From Maricaulis sp. (GTDB taxonomy: Bacteria > Pseudomonadota > Alphaproteobacteria > Caulobacterales > Maricaulaceae), in assembly GCF_017643475.1 (NCBI RefSeq), contig NZ_JAEPNI010000001.1, forward strand, positions 186,001 to 250,000: 64,000 bases of DNA. Direction: 5' to 3'. The notes beneath the pieces are model-generated. The model had not been told where the DNA came from and searched no databases. It saw nothing but the letters and a program-made list of their open reading frames with translations. Both the position numbers and the translations under genes were made by a program. This document shows, piece by piece, positions 18,829 to 26,180 of this stretch (position 1 is the first letter of the stretch; every line of letters starts with the position of its first letter).

Positions 18829-20503
18829 GTTCTCAGATATCGTTTCGCGAGTTCTCGACGCAGGCCTGCGTCTGCCATCAGCCGCACGCCCAGGCTCGCT
18901 GATCCTGACCGCGTCGCTGACACTTGCCGCCTGCGGTACTACATCCACCCCGCCTCCGCCACCCGTCATCGTTGACCAGCCGCCGGTTCAGGAACCGGTG
19001 GAAGAGCCGAAACCGGAACCGGTCGACGAAATCGAGGAACTGACCGGACTGATCCCTCCGCACATGGCTGATCGTGACCTCGCCCGTGTCGCCGTCCTCC
19101 TGCCCTTCTCCGCGGAGAATGGCGGCGCCCGCGCAGAAGCCATCCGCCTGCTGCGCGCTGCCGAGCTGGCGCTGTTCGAGCGCGGCGGTGGCAATCTGGT
19201 GCTGATCCCGAAAGACACGCAGGGCACGGCGGATGGTGCCCGAGACGCCGCTCGCGCCGCCATCGAGGATGGCGCCGACATGATCATCGGTCCGCTCTTC
19301 GCCCCTGCGGTAAGCGCCGCTGGTGAAGTCGCCCGCCAGTCCGACGTTCCCGTTGTCGCCTTTTCTACCGATACCACGACGGCCGGAGACGGCGTCTACC
19401 TGCTGAGCTTCCCGCCGGAGATCGAGGTCGAACGCATCGTCGAATACGCCGCTCGCCAGGGCGTGTGGAAATACGCCTATCTAGGTTCGCAGAACCGCTA
19501 TGGCATGGCGGTTTACAATGCGCTGCAGAACTCTGCGGCGGACACGATGGGTCACGTCTCGGCTGAAGCCTTCTACACTGGCGATGTCGAAGCCATGTCA
19601 CGCGCCTCTGCACGGCTGGCCGAAGGCGTTTTCCCGCCGCTTCGTCCGGAACAGGCTGACGAGCTGCGCCGCCGTCAGTGGATCCCAGACCCGGAAGCTG
19701 CATTCCAGGCCGTCATCCTGCCGGAAGGCGGAACCCGCCTGCGCGCACTCGGCCCGCTGCTCATTTCCCAGCAGGTCGACCCGCTGGTTGTGCGTTTCCT
19801 GGGCACGGGCCTGTGGAATGACGAGGACCTGCTGCGCGAGCCGGCGCTCAATGGTGGCTGGTTCGCCGGCCCTGACCTGGACATGCGCGCGCGTTTCGAC
19901 GCCTCCTATGAAGAGACTTATGGCAGCGAGGCTTCCCGCATTGCCAGCCTCGCCTATGACGCCATGGCACTGGCGGCTCACCTGGATGGCGGCGAGCTGG
20001 GATACAGCCGCGAGGCGCTTGAGGACCCACAGGGTTTCCAGGGCGCCGATGGCCTGTTCCGTTTCGGTGAGAACGGTGTGATCGAACGTGGACTGGCCAT
20101 TTACGAGGTTCGTTCCCGCGGTTTCCGCGAAATCGAGCCGGCACCGCTCAGCTTTGACCAGCCTCGCGTTGATCCGCTGTTGATCGAACAGCTGCAACGC
20201 GAGCGTTATGCCCGTGAAGTCGAAGCTGCTATCGAACTTGGCCTCCCCATCCCGACGGATCCGTTTGCCAATCTCGATGACGAGGCCGAAGAGCCGCAGC
20301 TGCGTGTCATCATTGGTGACGAGGATGCGGGTGTCATCGAGGAAGAAGCGACCGAAAAACCGGTGGACTACACCCTCTTCCGCCTGGAAATGCCGGAAGA
20401 CTATCCGCGTCCGGGTGACGAGGAGATCTTCTATGATGAAGACGGCAATCCGGTCGATGCGGACGGCAATCCCATCGAGCTTGATGAAGAGGTTGAGGGC
20501 TAG
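18827..20503 (+). CDS. LpoA-like penicillin-binding protein activator lipoprotein
   Basis: 558 residues. An N-terminal region ends in the lipobox TLAAC (Cys about 36), so it is a predicted outer-membrane lipoprotein. It is followed by a Pro/Glu-rich linker (about 42-65) and a periplasmic-binding-protein fold (RVAVLLPFSAENGGARAEAIRL, DMIIGPLFAPAVSAAG). This is the arrangement of LpoA/LppC-type activators of class A penicillin-binding proteins. The tail is strikingly acidic (DEEIFYDEDGNPVDADGNP). It is divergent from rsmI with overlapping start codons. Its TAG overlaps the hemW stop in a CTAG. Confidence 0.85.
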   Translation: MFSDIVSRVLDAGLRLPSAARPGSLILTASLTLAACGTTSTPPPPPVIVDQPPVQEPVEEPKPEPVDEIEELTGLIPPHMADRDLARVAVLLPFSAENGGARAEAIRLLRAAELALFERGGGNLVLIPKDTQGTADGARDAARAAIEDGADMIIGPLFAPAVSAAGEVARQSDVPVVAFSTDTTTAGDGVYLLSFPPEIEVERIVEYAARQGVWKYAYLGSQNRYGMAVYNALQNSAADTMGHVSAEAFYTGDVEAMSRASARLAEGVFPPLRPEQADELRRRQWIPDPEAAFQAVILPEGGTRLRALGPLLISQQVDPLVVRFLGTGLWNDEDLLREPALNGGWFAGPDLDMRARFDASYEETYGSEASRIASLAYDAMALAAHLDGGELGYSREALEDPQGFQGADGLFRFGENGVIERGLAIYEVRSRGFREIEPAPLSFDQPRVDPLLIEQLQRERYAREVEAAIELGLPIPTDPFANLDDEAEEPQLRVIIGDEDAGVIEEEATEKPVDYTLFRLEMPEDYPRPGDEEIFYDEDGNPVDADGNPIELDEEVEG

Positions 20504-21645
20504 GGAATAAGCGCCATCGAAACCGCGTCGCCCAGCACCTGACCCTCCCGGGTCAGGGACAGGTGCTCGCCATCCCTGACGAGATATCCCAACTCGCTCA
20601 TGCGCTGACATTCCGCTTCGTCAATGCCAAGGCCGGTGAACCCCGCAACCTCTGCCAGGTCGAGGCCTGAAGCGATCCTCATGCCCATCAACACACGCTC
20701 GGTACGTTCATCATCAGCACTGAGCGTCTCAAGGGATTTCACCCCCCAGCCGGTCGACATCACCTGGTCGATATAGTCCTGCGGGCGCCGCGCGGCCTCT
20801 GTCGCTATACGGCCAGCCTTGCTGTAGGCCCCCAGACGGCCGTGCGCCCCCGGACCAGCGCCGATCCAGTCTCCGCCTTCCCAGTAAAGCCGGTTATGCC
20901 TGGATTGTGCGGCCAGGTCCTGCGCATGATTGGAAATCTCATAGCGCTCGAACCCCGCCTCGCCGAGCACTTCTTCGGTCAGGCTGTAGAAATCCGCGGC
21001 ATCGTCTGGCTCCAGTGCGAGCTTGTCGCCGCGCGCCACGCGTTTTCCAAACGCCGTCCCGCTCTCGATTGTCAGCTGATAGGGTGAAACATGCCCCACT
21101 CCCAGTGCGGCGGCTTGCCCCAGCTCGCCGCGCCAGTGCTCGAGGGTCTGGCCATGCCAGGCGTAAATCAGATCGAGAGAAACCTGGTCGACAGCCTTTT
21201 GCGCCGCCTCAACGGCACGGACAGCTTCATCGGCGGAATGATCCCGCCCCAGCCGGGCGAGGGCATCCGCATCGAAACTCTGCACACCAATCGACAAACG
21301 ATTGATGCCGATCGACGCGTAGTCCGCGAAACTCGCCAGGTCGTTAGGGTTGGCTTCCAGCCCGATCTCGGGCACCGCATCAAATCCCCAAATCTCCGCC
21401 GCCGCACTGATAATACGTTCCAGAGCAACAGGTGAGAGCAATGATGGCGTACCGCCCCCCAGGTGAAGGCTGGTCAACCGCCGCGCACCGGTTCGCTCCC
21501 GCCAGCCGCGCATATCCGCCAGGATCGCATCCAGCAGCGCGCCCTCGGACCCCTTGAGCCGATAGACGTTGAAATCACAATAGGGGCAGATGCGCGCACA
21601 GTAGGGCCAGTGGACATAAAGCCCCAGTGCGCCGGAGAGGCTCAC
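20500..21645 (-). CDS. hemW: Radical SAM heme chaperone HemW
   Basis: 381 residues. The radical SAM cluster motif CARICPYCDF (C-x3-C-x2-C, about 16-23) is followed by HLGGGTPSLL and the HemN C-terminal domain. The start context YVHWPYC and the absence of the HemN-specific N-terminal extension point to the heme chaperone HemW rather than coproporphyrinogen dehydrogenase. The start is GTG 21645, overlapping the rdgB TGA by 2 nt (GTGA). It forms an operon with rdgB and is convergent with the lpoA-like gene, sharing CTAG at 20500-20503. Confidence 0.92.
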   Translation of the reverse strand: MSLSGALGLYVHWPYCARICPYCDFNVYRLKGSEGALLDAILADMRGWRERTGARRLTSLHLGGGTPSLLSPVALERIISAAAEIWGFDAVPEIGLEANPNDLASFADYASIGINRLSIGVQSFDADALARLGRDHSADEAVRAVEAAQKAVDQVSLDLIYAWHGQTLEHWRGELGQAAALGVGHVSPYQLTIESGTAFGKRVARGDKLALEPDDAADFYSLTEEVLGEAGFERYEISNHAQDLAAQSRHNRLYWEGGDWIGAGPGAHGRLGAYSKAGRIATEAARRPQDYIDQVMSTGWGVKSLETLSADDERTERVLMGMRIASGLDLAEVAGFTGLGIDEAECQRMSELGYLVRDGEHLSLTREGQVLGDAVSMALIP

Positions 21646-22247
21646 GCCTTGAACTCCGCCGCGATCATCGCCTCCAGGGCCCGGCCCCGATGGCTCATGG
21701 ATTTCTTCTCCTCGGACGTCATCTGTGCGAACGTCCGGTCATGCCCCATCGGCTGGAAGATCGGATCGTATCCGAAACCGGCATCCCCGCGCGGCGGCCA
21801 GACGATCTCCCCTTCGACCTCGCCCCGATAGACGCGCGTTTCCTGACCGGGTTCCGAGACAGTAATCACACAGACAAACCGCGCTGTACGATCCGCAGCG
21901 CCCAAAGCCTCCAGCTTTTCATGCACCCGTTTCATGGCACGGCCGAAATCACGTGGCTCACCGGCCCAGCGCGCAGAGTAAATACCCGGATCCCCGTCCA
22001 GCGCATCCACGGAAAGCCCGGAATCATCTGCGAGACAGACGAGGCCTGTAGCGGCGCGGGCCGCCTCGGATTTGAGCGCCGCATTCCCCTCGAAGGTGGA
22101 TTCCGTCTCTTCCGGCTCATCGAGGTTAATATCAGCAGCGGATTTCAACTCCAGCCCGCGGGGCGCAAGAATATCCTCTAATTCCCTGATTTTACCGCGA
22201 TTATGGCTCGCCAACACCCAGGCTTTCGGCGTCTTTTGCTGCTTCAT
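21642..22247 (-). CDS. rdgB: dITP/XTP pyrophosphatase (non-canonical purine NTPase)
   Basis: Cleaves dITP, XTP and ITP to monophosphates and keeps them out of DNA. With the ATG at 22247 (MKQQKTPKAWVLASHN) it has 201 residues, the family norm, and AAGGTGG precedes it at about 6 nt. The longer open frame has no family similarity. Motifs: SHNRGKIREL, ESTFEGNAALK, CLADDSGLSVDALDG, PGIYSARWAG, FGYDPIF and MSHRGRAL. In related bacteria rph, rdgB and hemW often form one operon. Here rph is 1.3 kb away across an insert, so rdgB must have its own promoter. Confidence 0.95.
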   Translation of the reverse strand: MKQQKTPKAWVLASHNRGKIRELEDILAPRGLELKSAADINLDEPEETESTFEGNAALKSEAARAATGLVCLADDSGLSVDALDGDPGIYSARWAGEPRDFGRAMKRVHEKLEALGAADRTARFVCVITVSEPGQETRVYRGEVEGEIVWPPRGDAGFGYDPIFQPMGHDRTFAQMTSEEKKSMSHRGRALEAMIAAEFKA

Positions 22248-22281
22248 TACGACCACCTTCATATCGCATTTCGAAAAATTC

Positions 22282-22338
22282 ATATCGAAAAACGATATTT
22301 TTTGCTTGCACCCGTCAATCATATCATTTATCGATAAA
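22282..22338. promoter_or_regulatory. Palindromic operator-like sites upstream of the DUF2975/XRE module
   Basis: An AT-rich divergent promoter region. ATATCG-5 nt-CGATAT at 22282-22298 is an inverted repeat, TTTATCGATAAA at 22327-22338 is a perfect 12-bp palindrome, and TTCATATCG recurs at 22259-22267 and 22279-22287. Spacing and position between rdgB (minus) and the small membrane gene (plus) fit an operator for the XRE repressor encoded at 23180. That link is inference. Confidence 0.4.
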
Positions 22339-22418
22339 CAACAAGGACGGGAGACACTGTCCTGAAAACACGAATGACAACGGTAATTGGTCAGATGCAA
22401 GTAGAAGGAAACAGAAAG

Positions 22419-22535
22419 ATGGTCAGGCCCGAAAACTCTAACAGTCGCAACTTCGCAGCGGCAGTCATCAATGTCGTGCTGCTGGTAACGGTTGCTGCAG
22501 GCGCGTTCTACGCTATCGCTCCGGTGGTTGCATGA
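22419..22535 (+). CDS. 38-residue single-span membrane protein
   Basis: A short open frame, MVRPENSNSRNFAAAVINVV continuing to a TGA at 22533-22535, with one hydrophobic segment of about 25 residues (FAAAVINVVLLVTVAAGAFYAIAPVVA). AAGGAA lies about 8 nt before the ATG. An in-frame ATG at 22374 would give 53 residues but has no better RBS. It ends 83 nt before the DUF2975 gene, in the same direction. No function can be assigned. Being part of the DUF2975/XRE module is the likely context. Confidence 0.5.
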   Translation: MVRPENSNSRNFAAAVINVVLLVTVAAGAFYAIAPVVA

Positions 22536-22617
22536 TTTCGCAAAGCCGATGAGATTGGCCCAGCGGCCAACAGAAGACCGCAGGCCAATCTTCATCGATG
22601 AGTAGGAAGGGAAGGGA

Positions 22618-23166
22618 ATGAAAGCACTTGGACGCGGATCTCTGGCTTCGGCCTTGAAGATCGTGCTCGATGTAGCGTGGTATTTATCCTGGGCCGCCCT
22701 GGTCCTGGCCTCGCTATTTCTCGTCGCGGCCGGCGCTGCATTCATCATGAACTTCCTGGGCTATCAGCCCGGTGTATTGTCAGAGACGCTGACAGCATTA
22801 CGTGATTTCGGGATGTTCTTCCCGCTTCTCGTCGCCGAAATCGTCGCCCTGATGATCGTCATAGACCGGCTCCGCCGGATTTTCGGAACCCTTGTGGCTG
22901 GAGATCCCTTCGTGCCGGAAAATGCAGGCCATCTGCAGGTCATCGCCATCGCGATCGCCGCCTATCAGATCCTGCGCCATGTGTTCCAGGGTTCCGTGGC
23001 CATGCTGCTGACCTTGGTCGACCAGCCGATTGGCGGAGGCGTTGAACTCGACGTCGCTCCGGACATCAATCTCGGAGGCTGGTTCGCAGTGATTGCACTG
23101 CTGGTATTTGCGGAAGTCTTCCGTGAAGGTGCGAGAATGCGCCAAGAACAGAAATATACGATTTAG
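22618..23166 (+). CDS. DUF2975-type membrane protein
   Basis: 182 residues with four predicted membrane spans (about 17-50, 65-85, 105-135 and 152-170). The overall layout, including RLRRIFGTLVAGDPFVPENA between the second and third spans, is that of DUF2975 proteins. These are usually encoded right before a small Cro/CI-type regulator, as here (13-nt gap to the XRE gene). GGAAGGGAAGGGA precedes ATG 22618. The role of DUF2975 proteins is not established. The pairing suggests a membrane partner of the regulator. Confidence 0.75.
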   Translation: MKALGRGSLASALKIVLDVAWYLSWAALVLASLFLVAAGAAFIMNFLGYQPGVLSETLTALRDFGMFFPLLVAEIVALMIVIDRLRRIFGTLVAGDPFVPENAGHLQVIAIAIAAYQILRHVFQGSVAMLLTLVDQPIGGGVELDVAPDINLGGWFAVIALLVFAEVFREGARMRQEQKYTI

Positions 23167-23179
23167 GGAGGCGCCGCTC

Positions 23180-23407
23180 ATGCCAATTCGCGTCACTCTC
23201 GATCGAATGCTCCTGGAGCGCCGCATGTCGCTGACTGAACTGTGCGACCGTGTCGGCATCACCATGGCCAACCTGTCCATCCTCAAGACGGGCAAGGCCA
23301 AGGCAGTCCGCTTCTCGACCCTGGAAGCGCTGTGCAAGGAGCTTGGATGTCAACCGGGGGACTTGTTGTCCTTCGATGAAGACGAGGACGACGACGCAGC
23401 CGACTAG
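23180..23407 (+). CDS. Small XRE-family (Cro/CI-type) transcriptional regulator
   Basis: 75 residues. Residues about 15-62 form a helix-turn-helix (LTELCDRVGITMANLSILKTGKAKAVRFSTLEALCKELG, shown here only as the family pattern T-E-L ... N-L-S ... L-E-A-L). A very acidic C-terminal tail follows (FDEDEDDDAAD). The start at 23180 is set by AGGGAGG 10 nt upstream. It is of the YozG kind that accompanies DUF2975 proteins. It probably controls its own module through the palindromes at 22282-22338. Confidence 0.85.
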   Translation: MPIRVTLDRMLLERRMSLTELCDRVGITMANLSILKTGKAKAVRFSTLEALCKELGCQPGDLLSFDEDEDDDAAD

Positions 23408-23455
23408 GCGCGATGTCCTCGCACACAGAATTCATTCGCCGGTGTGTGAATGATG

Positions 23456-23549
23456 CAGATGGCGGGAGTGGGCCTGCGCGGTACGCCCCTTCCCAAGAGC
23501 CCGGGCAGGCCATTTCCAGCCCCCCAGCGCACTCCCGCCATCTGTCTTT
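23456..23549 (+). ncRNA. Candidate structured small RNA or bidirectional terminator
   Basis: A 15-bp perfect inverted repeat (CAGATGGCGGGAGTG at 23456-23470 and its complement at 23530-23544) encloses a second 7-bp stem (GGCCTGC 23471-23477 with GCAGGCC 23505-23511), then TCTTTT. The first outer and inner strands are adjacent, so the two helices can stack. The 3' side leaves a C-rich single-stranded stretch. It lies between the convergent XRE and rph genes. I looked for 4.5S and 6S signatures and saw neither. Confidence 0.45.
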
Positions 23550-23563
23550 TCCCTCATTCGGGA

Positions 23564-24280
23564 TTATTTTTCCAGTGCAGCGCGCTGAATTTCAGACAAT
23601 TCCGCGACGCCGGCCTTGGCCAGGCTGAAGAGCTCGAGGAAGTCTGCTTCTGCCATCGGACGGTCTTCGGCCGTTGCCTGGACTTCAACGATGCCGCCGT
23701 CGGACGTCAGCACGAAATTGGCATCGGCCTCAGCGGAACTGTCTTCCTCGTATTCCAGGTCGAGACGGGTCTCGCCGTCAATCACACCACAGGAAATCGC
23801 CGCCAGCTGACCGTAGACCGGGTCGCTTTTCAGCACGCCTTCCTCGATCAGATAGGCCGTCGCCATTTTCAGCGCGACCCAGGCACCGGTAATGGCCGCC
23901 GTACGCGTGCCGCCATCGGCCTGGATTACATCACAATCGACCGTGATCTGGCGCTCGCCCAGAGCTTGCAGATCAATGACAGCCCGCAGGGAACGGCCGA
24001 TCAGGCGCTGGATTTCCTGGGTGCGACCGCTCTGCTTGCCCGACGTCGCCTCACGGCGCATGCGTGAGTGCGTGGAACGCGGCAGCATGCCGTATTCCGC
24101 TGTTACCCAGCCCTTGTTGGAGCCACGCATCCACGGCGGCACATTGTTCTCGACACTGGCGGTACACAGGACGTGCGTATTACCGAACTTGGCCAGGCAG
24201 GAGCCTTCGGCGTAACGCGTCACATTGGTTTCCAGGGTGACTTCGCGCATTTGGTCGCGCACACGTCCATCAGGTCTCAT
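23564..24280 (-). CDS. rph: Ribonuclease PH
   Basis: Phosphorolytic 3'-5' exoribonuclease that trims tRNA 3' ends. From the ATG at 24280 ([20 protein letters not shown]) it has 238 residues, the normal size. CTGGAG precedes the start by about 8 nt. The longer frame upstream is noise. Motifs: [51 protein letters not shown] and [15 protein letters not shown]. It is divergent from hrcA with a 117-nt gap. The usual downstream partner rdgB is displaced by the DUF2975/XRE insert. Confidence 0.96.
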   Translation of the reverse strand: MRPDGRVRDQMREVTLETNVTRYAEGSCLAKFGNTHVLCTASVENNVPPWMRGSNKGWVTAEYGMLPRSTHSRMRREATSGKQSGRTQEIQRLIGRSLRAVIDLQALGERQITVDCDVIQADGGTRTAAITGAWVALKMATAYLIEEGVLKSDPVYGQLAAISCGVIDGETRLDLEYEEDSSAEADANFVLTSDGGIVEVQATAEDRPMAEADFLELFSLAKAGVAELSEIQRAALEK

Positions 24281-24397
24281 CGATATCTCCAGAGTGTTGT
24301 TGGGGAGCTGGTAGCGGGCTTTTTCCATCGCATCAAGCAATCGCCGCCTGTACGCATGGGAATTGAAGATCCGGCCGGATTTGCCTAAGTCATCTGT

Positions 24398-25468
24398 ATG
24401 ACCATGACCGGATCGACTTCGCCCCTGGCCTCGCTCGACGAGCGCATGCGCATGATCTTTCGCGAGATCGTGGAGAGCTATCTGACCACGGGTGAGCCGG
24501 TGGGCTCGCGTACCCTGTCCCAGACCGGTCGTGTGACACTTTCGCCCGCCTCCATCCGCAATACGATGGCAGACCTGGCCCAGCTGGGCTTGCTGTCTGC
24601 CCCGCACCAGAGCGCCGGGCGCATGCCCACGCACATGGGCCTGCGCCTGTTTGTGGATGGCCTGCTGCAGGTCGGGGAACTGTCAACACAGGAACGGCGC
24701 AATATCGAGGGCCAGGTCATGAGCTCGGCCCAATCGGTCGAGGATGTGCTCTCGGAAGCTTCCTCCATGCTGTCTGGCCTGGCCGGAGGCGCGGGGCTGG
24801 TGGTTACACCGAAACAGGAAGCGCCGCTGCGCCATATCGAATTTGTGCCGCTGTCGAATGTCGAGACACTCGCCGTGCTCGTCTTCGCCGATGGCACGGT
24901 CGAGAACCGCCTCATGCCGACCCCGGCGGGCACCCTGCCGGCAACGCTGATCGAGGCTGGCAACTACCTGTCCGCACGGCTGAAGGGCCGCACACTGGGC
25001 GAGGCCCGGACCGCCATCGCCGAGGAGCTGGCCCAGCAGAAGACCGCGCTCGATGAAGCCGCGAAATCCCTGGTCACACGCGGCCTGGCGGAATGGGGTG
25101 GCAGCGGCGAGGACCGCGCCCTGATCGTGCGTGGCCAGGCGCGACTGCTGGAAAATGTCGAGGCCAGCGAAGACCTGGAACGTATCCGCCTGCTTTTCGA
25201 CGACCTGGAACGCAAGCAGGAACTGATCGCCCTGATGGACAAGGCCAGGGATGCAGAAGGCGTTCGCCTGTTTATTGGTGCGGAAAATCCGCTCTTCAGC
25301 CTCTCGGGTTCAAGTGTGATCGTGGCTCCCTATATGAATAGCGAACAGCAGATTGTCGGCGCGTTAGGTGTAATTGGCCCCACGCGTTTGAACTATGCCC
25401 GTGTTATCCCCCTCGTCGACTATACCGCCCGAGTGGTCGGACAGATCCTCGACGGGAACCGAAAGTAA
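24398..25468 (+). CDS. hrcA: Heat-inducible transcription repressor HrcA
   Basis: Represses groESL and related operons by binding CIRCE elements, and is kept active by GroEL. 356 residues (or 354 from the second ATG at 24404). The N-terminal winged helix is [19 protein letters not shown] and [18 protein letters not shown], then [19 protein letters not shown]. The C-terminal domain contains [20 protein letters not shown] and [19 protein letters not shown]. It is followed 16 nt later by grpE, the standard hrcA-grpE operon. No CIRCE inverted repeat is visible upstream of hrcA or dnaK in this window. Confidence 0.95.
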   Translation: MTMTGSTSPLASLDERMRMIFREIVESYLTTGEPVGSRTLSQTGRVTLSPASIRNTMADLAQLGLLSAPHQSAGRMPTHMGLRLFVDGLLQVGELSTQERRNIEGQVMSSAQSVEDVLSEASSMLSGLAGGAGLVVTPKQEAPLRHIEFVPLSNVETLAVLVFADGTVENRLMPTPAGTLPATLIEAGNYLSARLKGRTLGEARTAIAEELAQQKTALDEAAKSLVTRGLAEWGGSGEDRALIVRGQARLLENVEASEDLERIRLLFDDLERKQELIALMDKARDAEGVRLFIGAENPLFSLSGSSVIVAPYMNSEQQIVGALGVIGPTRLNYARVIPLVDYTARVVGQILDGNRK

Positions 25469-25484
25469 AAGAGACCACACGAAG

Positions 25485-26105
25485 ATGAGTGACGAAAACA
25501 ACAACATCTCCGATGAGGAACTGACCCCGGAAGCTGCTGCCGGAGAGGCTGTCGCCGCTGAGGAAACGACCGAAGACGGCAAGTCCGTGGAACAGCTGGA
25601 AGCCGAGCTGGATGATCTGCGTGACCGCCTTTTGCGCGCGGTCGCCGAGGAACAGAACACCCGCCGCCGCGCGGAACGGGAAAAAGCCGATACGCGCGAA
25701 TACGCGATCACCAGCTTTGCCCGTGACATGCTGGATGTCGCCGACAATCTCAACCGTGCCGTCAGCGCTGTTGATGAGAGCGCACTGGATGGCGCGTCCG
25801 ACGCGTTCAAGAACCTCATCGAGGGCGTGGCCATGACCGAACGGGCCCTGCTGTCCAAGATGGAAGGCCATGGCATCAAGAAGGTCGACCCGGCACCGGG
25901 CGAGGCCTTTGACCCGAATATCCACCAGGCCGTGGCCCAGATCCCGTCGGATCAGCCCAATGGCACGATCGCCTCGGTCATGCAGATCGGCTATACGATC
26001 GGCAAGCGCACTCTGCGTGCGGCCATGGTTGCGGTATCTGCCGGTGCGCCGGCCGGTGGCGGTGATACACCCCCCGCAGGCGGCAGCGTGGATGTGAAGG
26101 CCTAG
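25485..26105 (+). CDS. grpE: Nucleotide exchange factor GrpE
   Basis: Co-chaperone that releases ADP from DnaK and acts as a thermosensor. 206 residues from ATG 25485 (MSDENNNISDEE), which follows hrcA closely. It has a very acidic N-terminus, a long coiled coil (about 38-95) and the beta-wing domain with MEGHGIKKVDPAPGEAFDPN and VMQIGYTIGKRTLRAAMVAVS. The C-terminal tail is Gly/Pro rich. It is followed at once by a strong intrinsic terminator (26143-26170). Confidence 0.96.
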   Translation: MSDENNNISDEELTPEAAAGEAVAAEETTEDGKSVEQLEAELDDLRDRLLRAVAEEQNTRRRAEREKADTREYAITSFARDMLDVADNLNRAVSAVDESALDGASDAFKNLIEGVAMTERALLSKMEGHGIKKVDPAPGEAFDPNIHQAVAQIPSDQPNGTIASVMQIGYTIGKRTLRAAMVAVSAGAPAGGGDTPPAGGSVDVKA

Positions 26106-26108
26106 ACC

Positions 26109-26171
26109 TCACGCCGCCTCAAAAATTCGCCAGATCCACGAGAAGCGCTCGCCAAACGGCGGGCGCTTTTG
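26109..26171. repeat. 63-bp direct repeat, copy 1 (grpE terminator region)
   Basis: Starts TCACGCCGCCTCAAAAATTC and ends in the terminator hairpin. It is identical to 27987-28049 at 62 of 63 positions (loop AAAC here, AAAT there). The copies bracket 1.8 kb containing only the M61-like lipoprotein gene. Confidence 0.95.
26143..26170 (+). terminator. Intrinsic terminator of hrcA-grpE
   Basis: AAGCGCTCGCC pairs with GGCGGGCGCTT (11 bp with one T-G wobble) around the loop AAAC, then TTTT. It lies 38 nt after the grpE stop. On the minus strand the A-rich flank gives only a weak T tract (AATTTTTGAGG further on), but the hairpin could also serve the convergent lipoprotein gene. Confidence 0.85.
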
Positions 26172-26180
26172 TTTGGGGTC

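Noticed and set aside
23456-23549. 4.5S (SRP) RNA or 6S RNA identity for the structured element
   Set aside because: The SRP tetraloop region with GGAAGGAAGCAG-type motif and the 6S central bubble are not visible on either strand, so I keep it as an unnamed candidate.
24281-24397. CIRCE element near hrcA
   Set aside because: I looked for TTAGCACTC-N9-GAGTGCTAA and close variants between rph and hrcA and before dnaK and found none.
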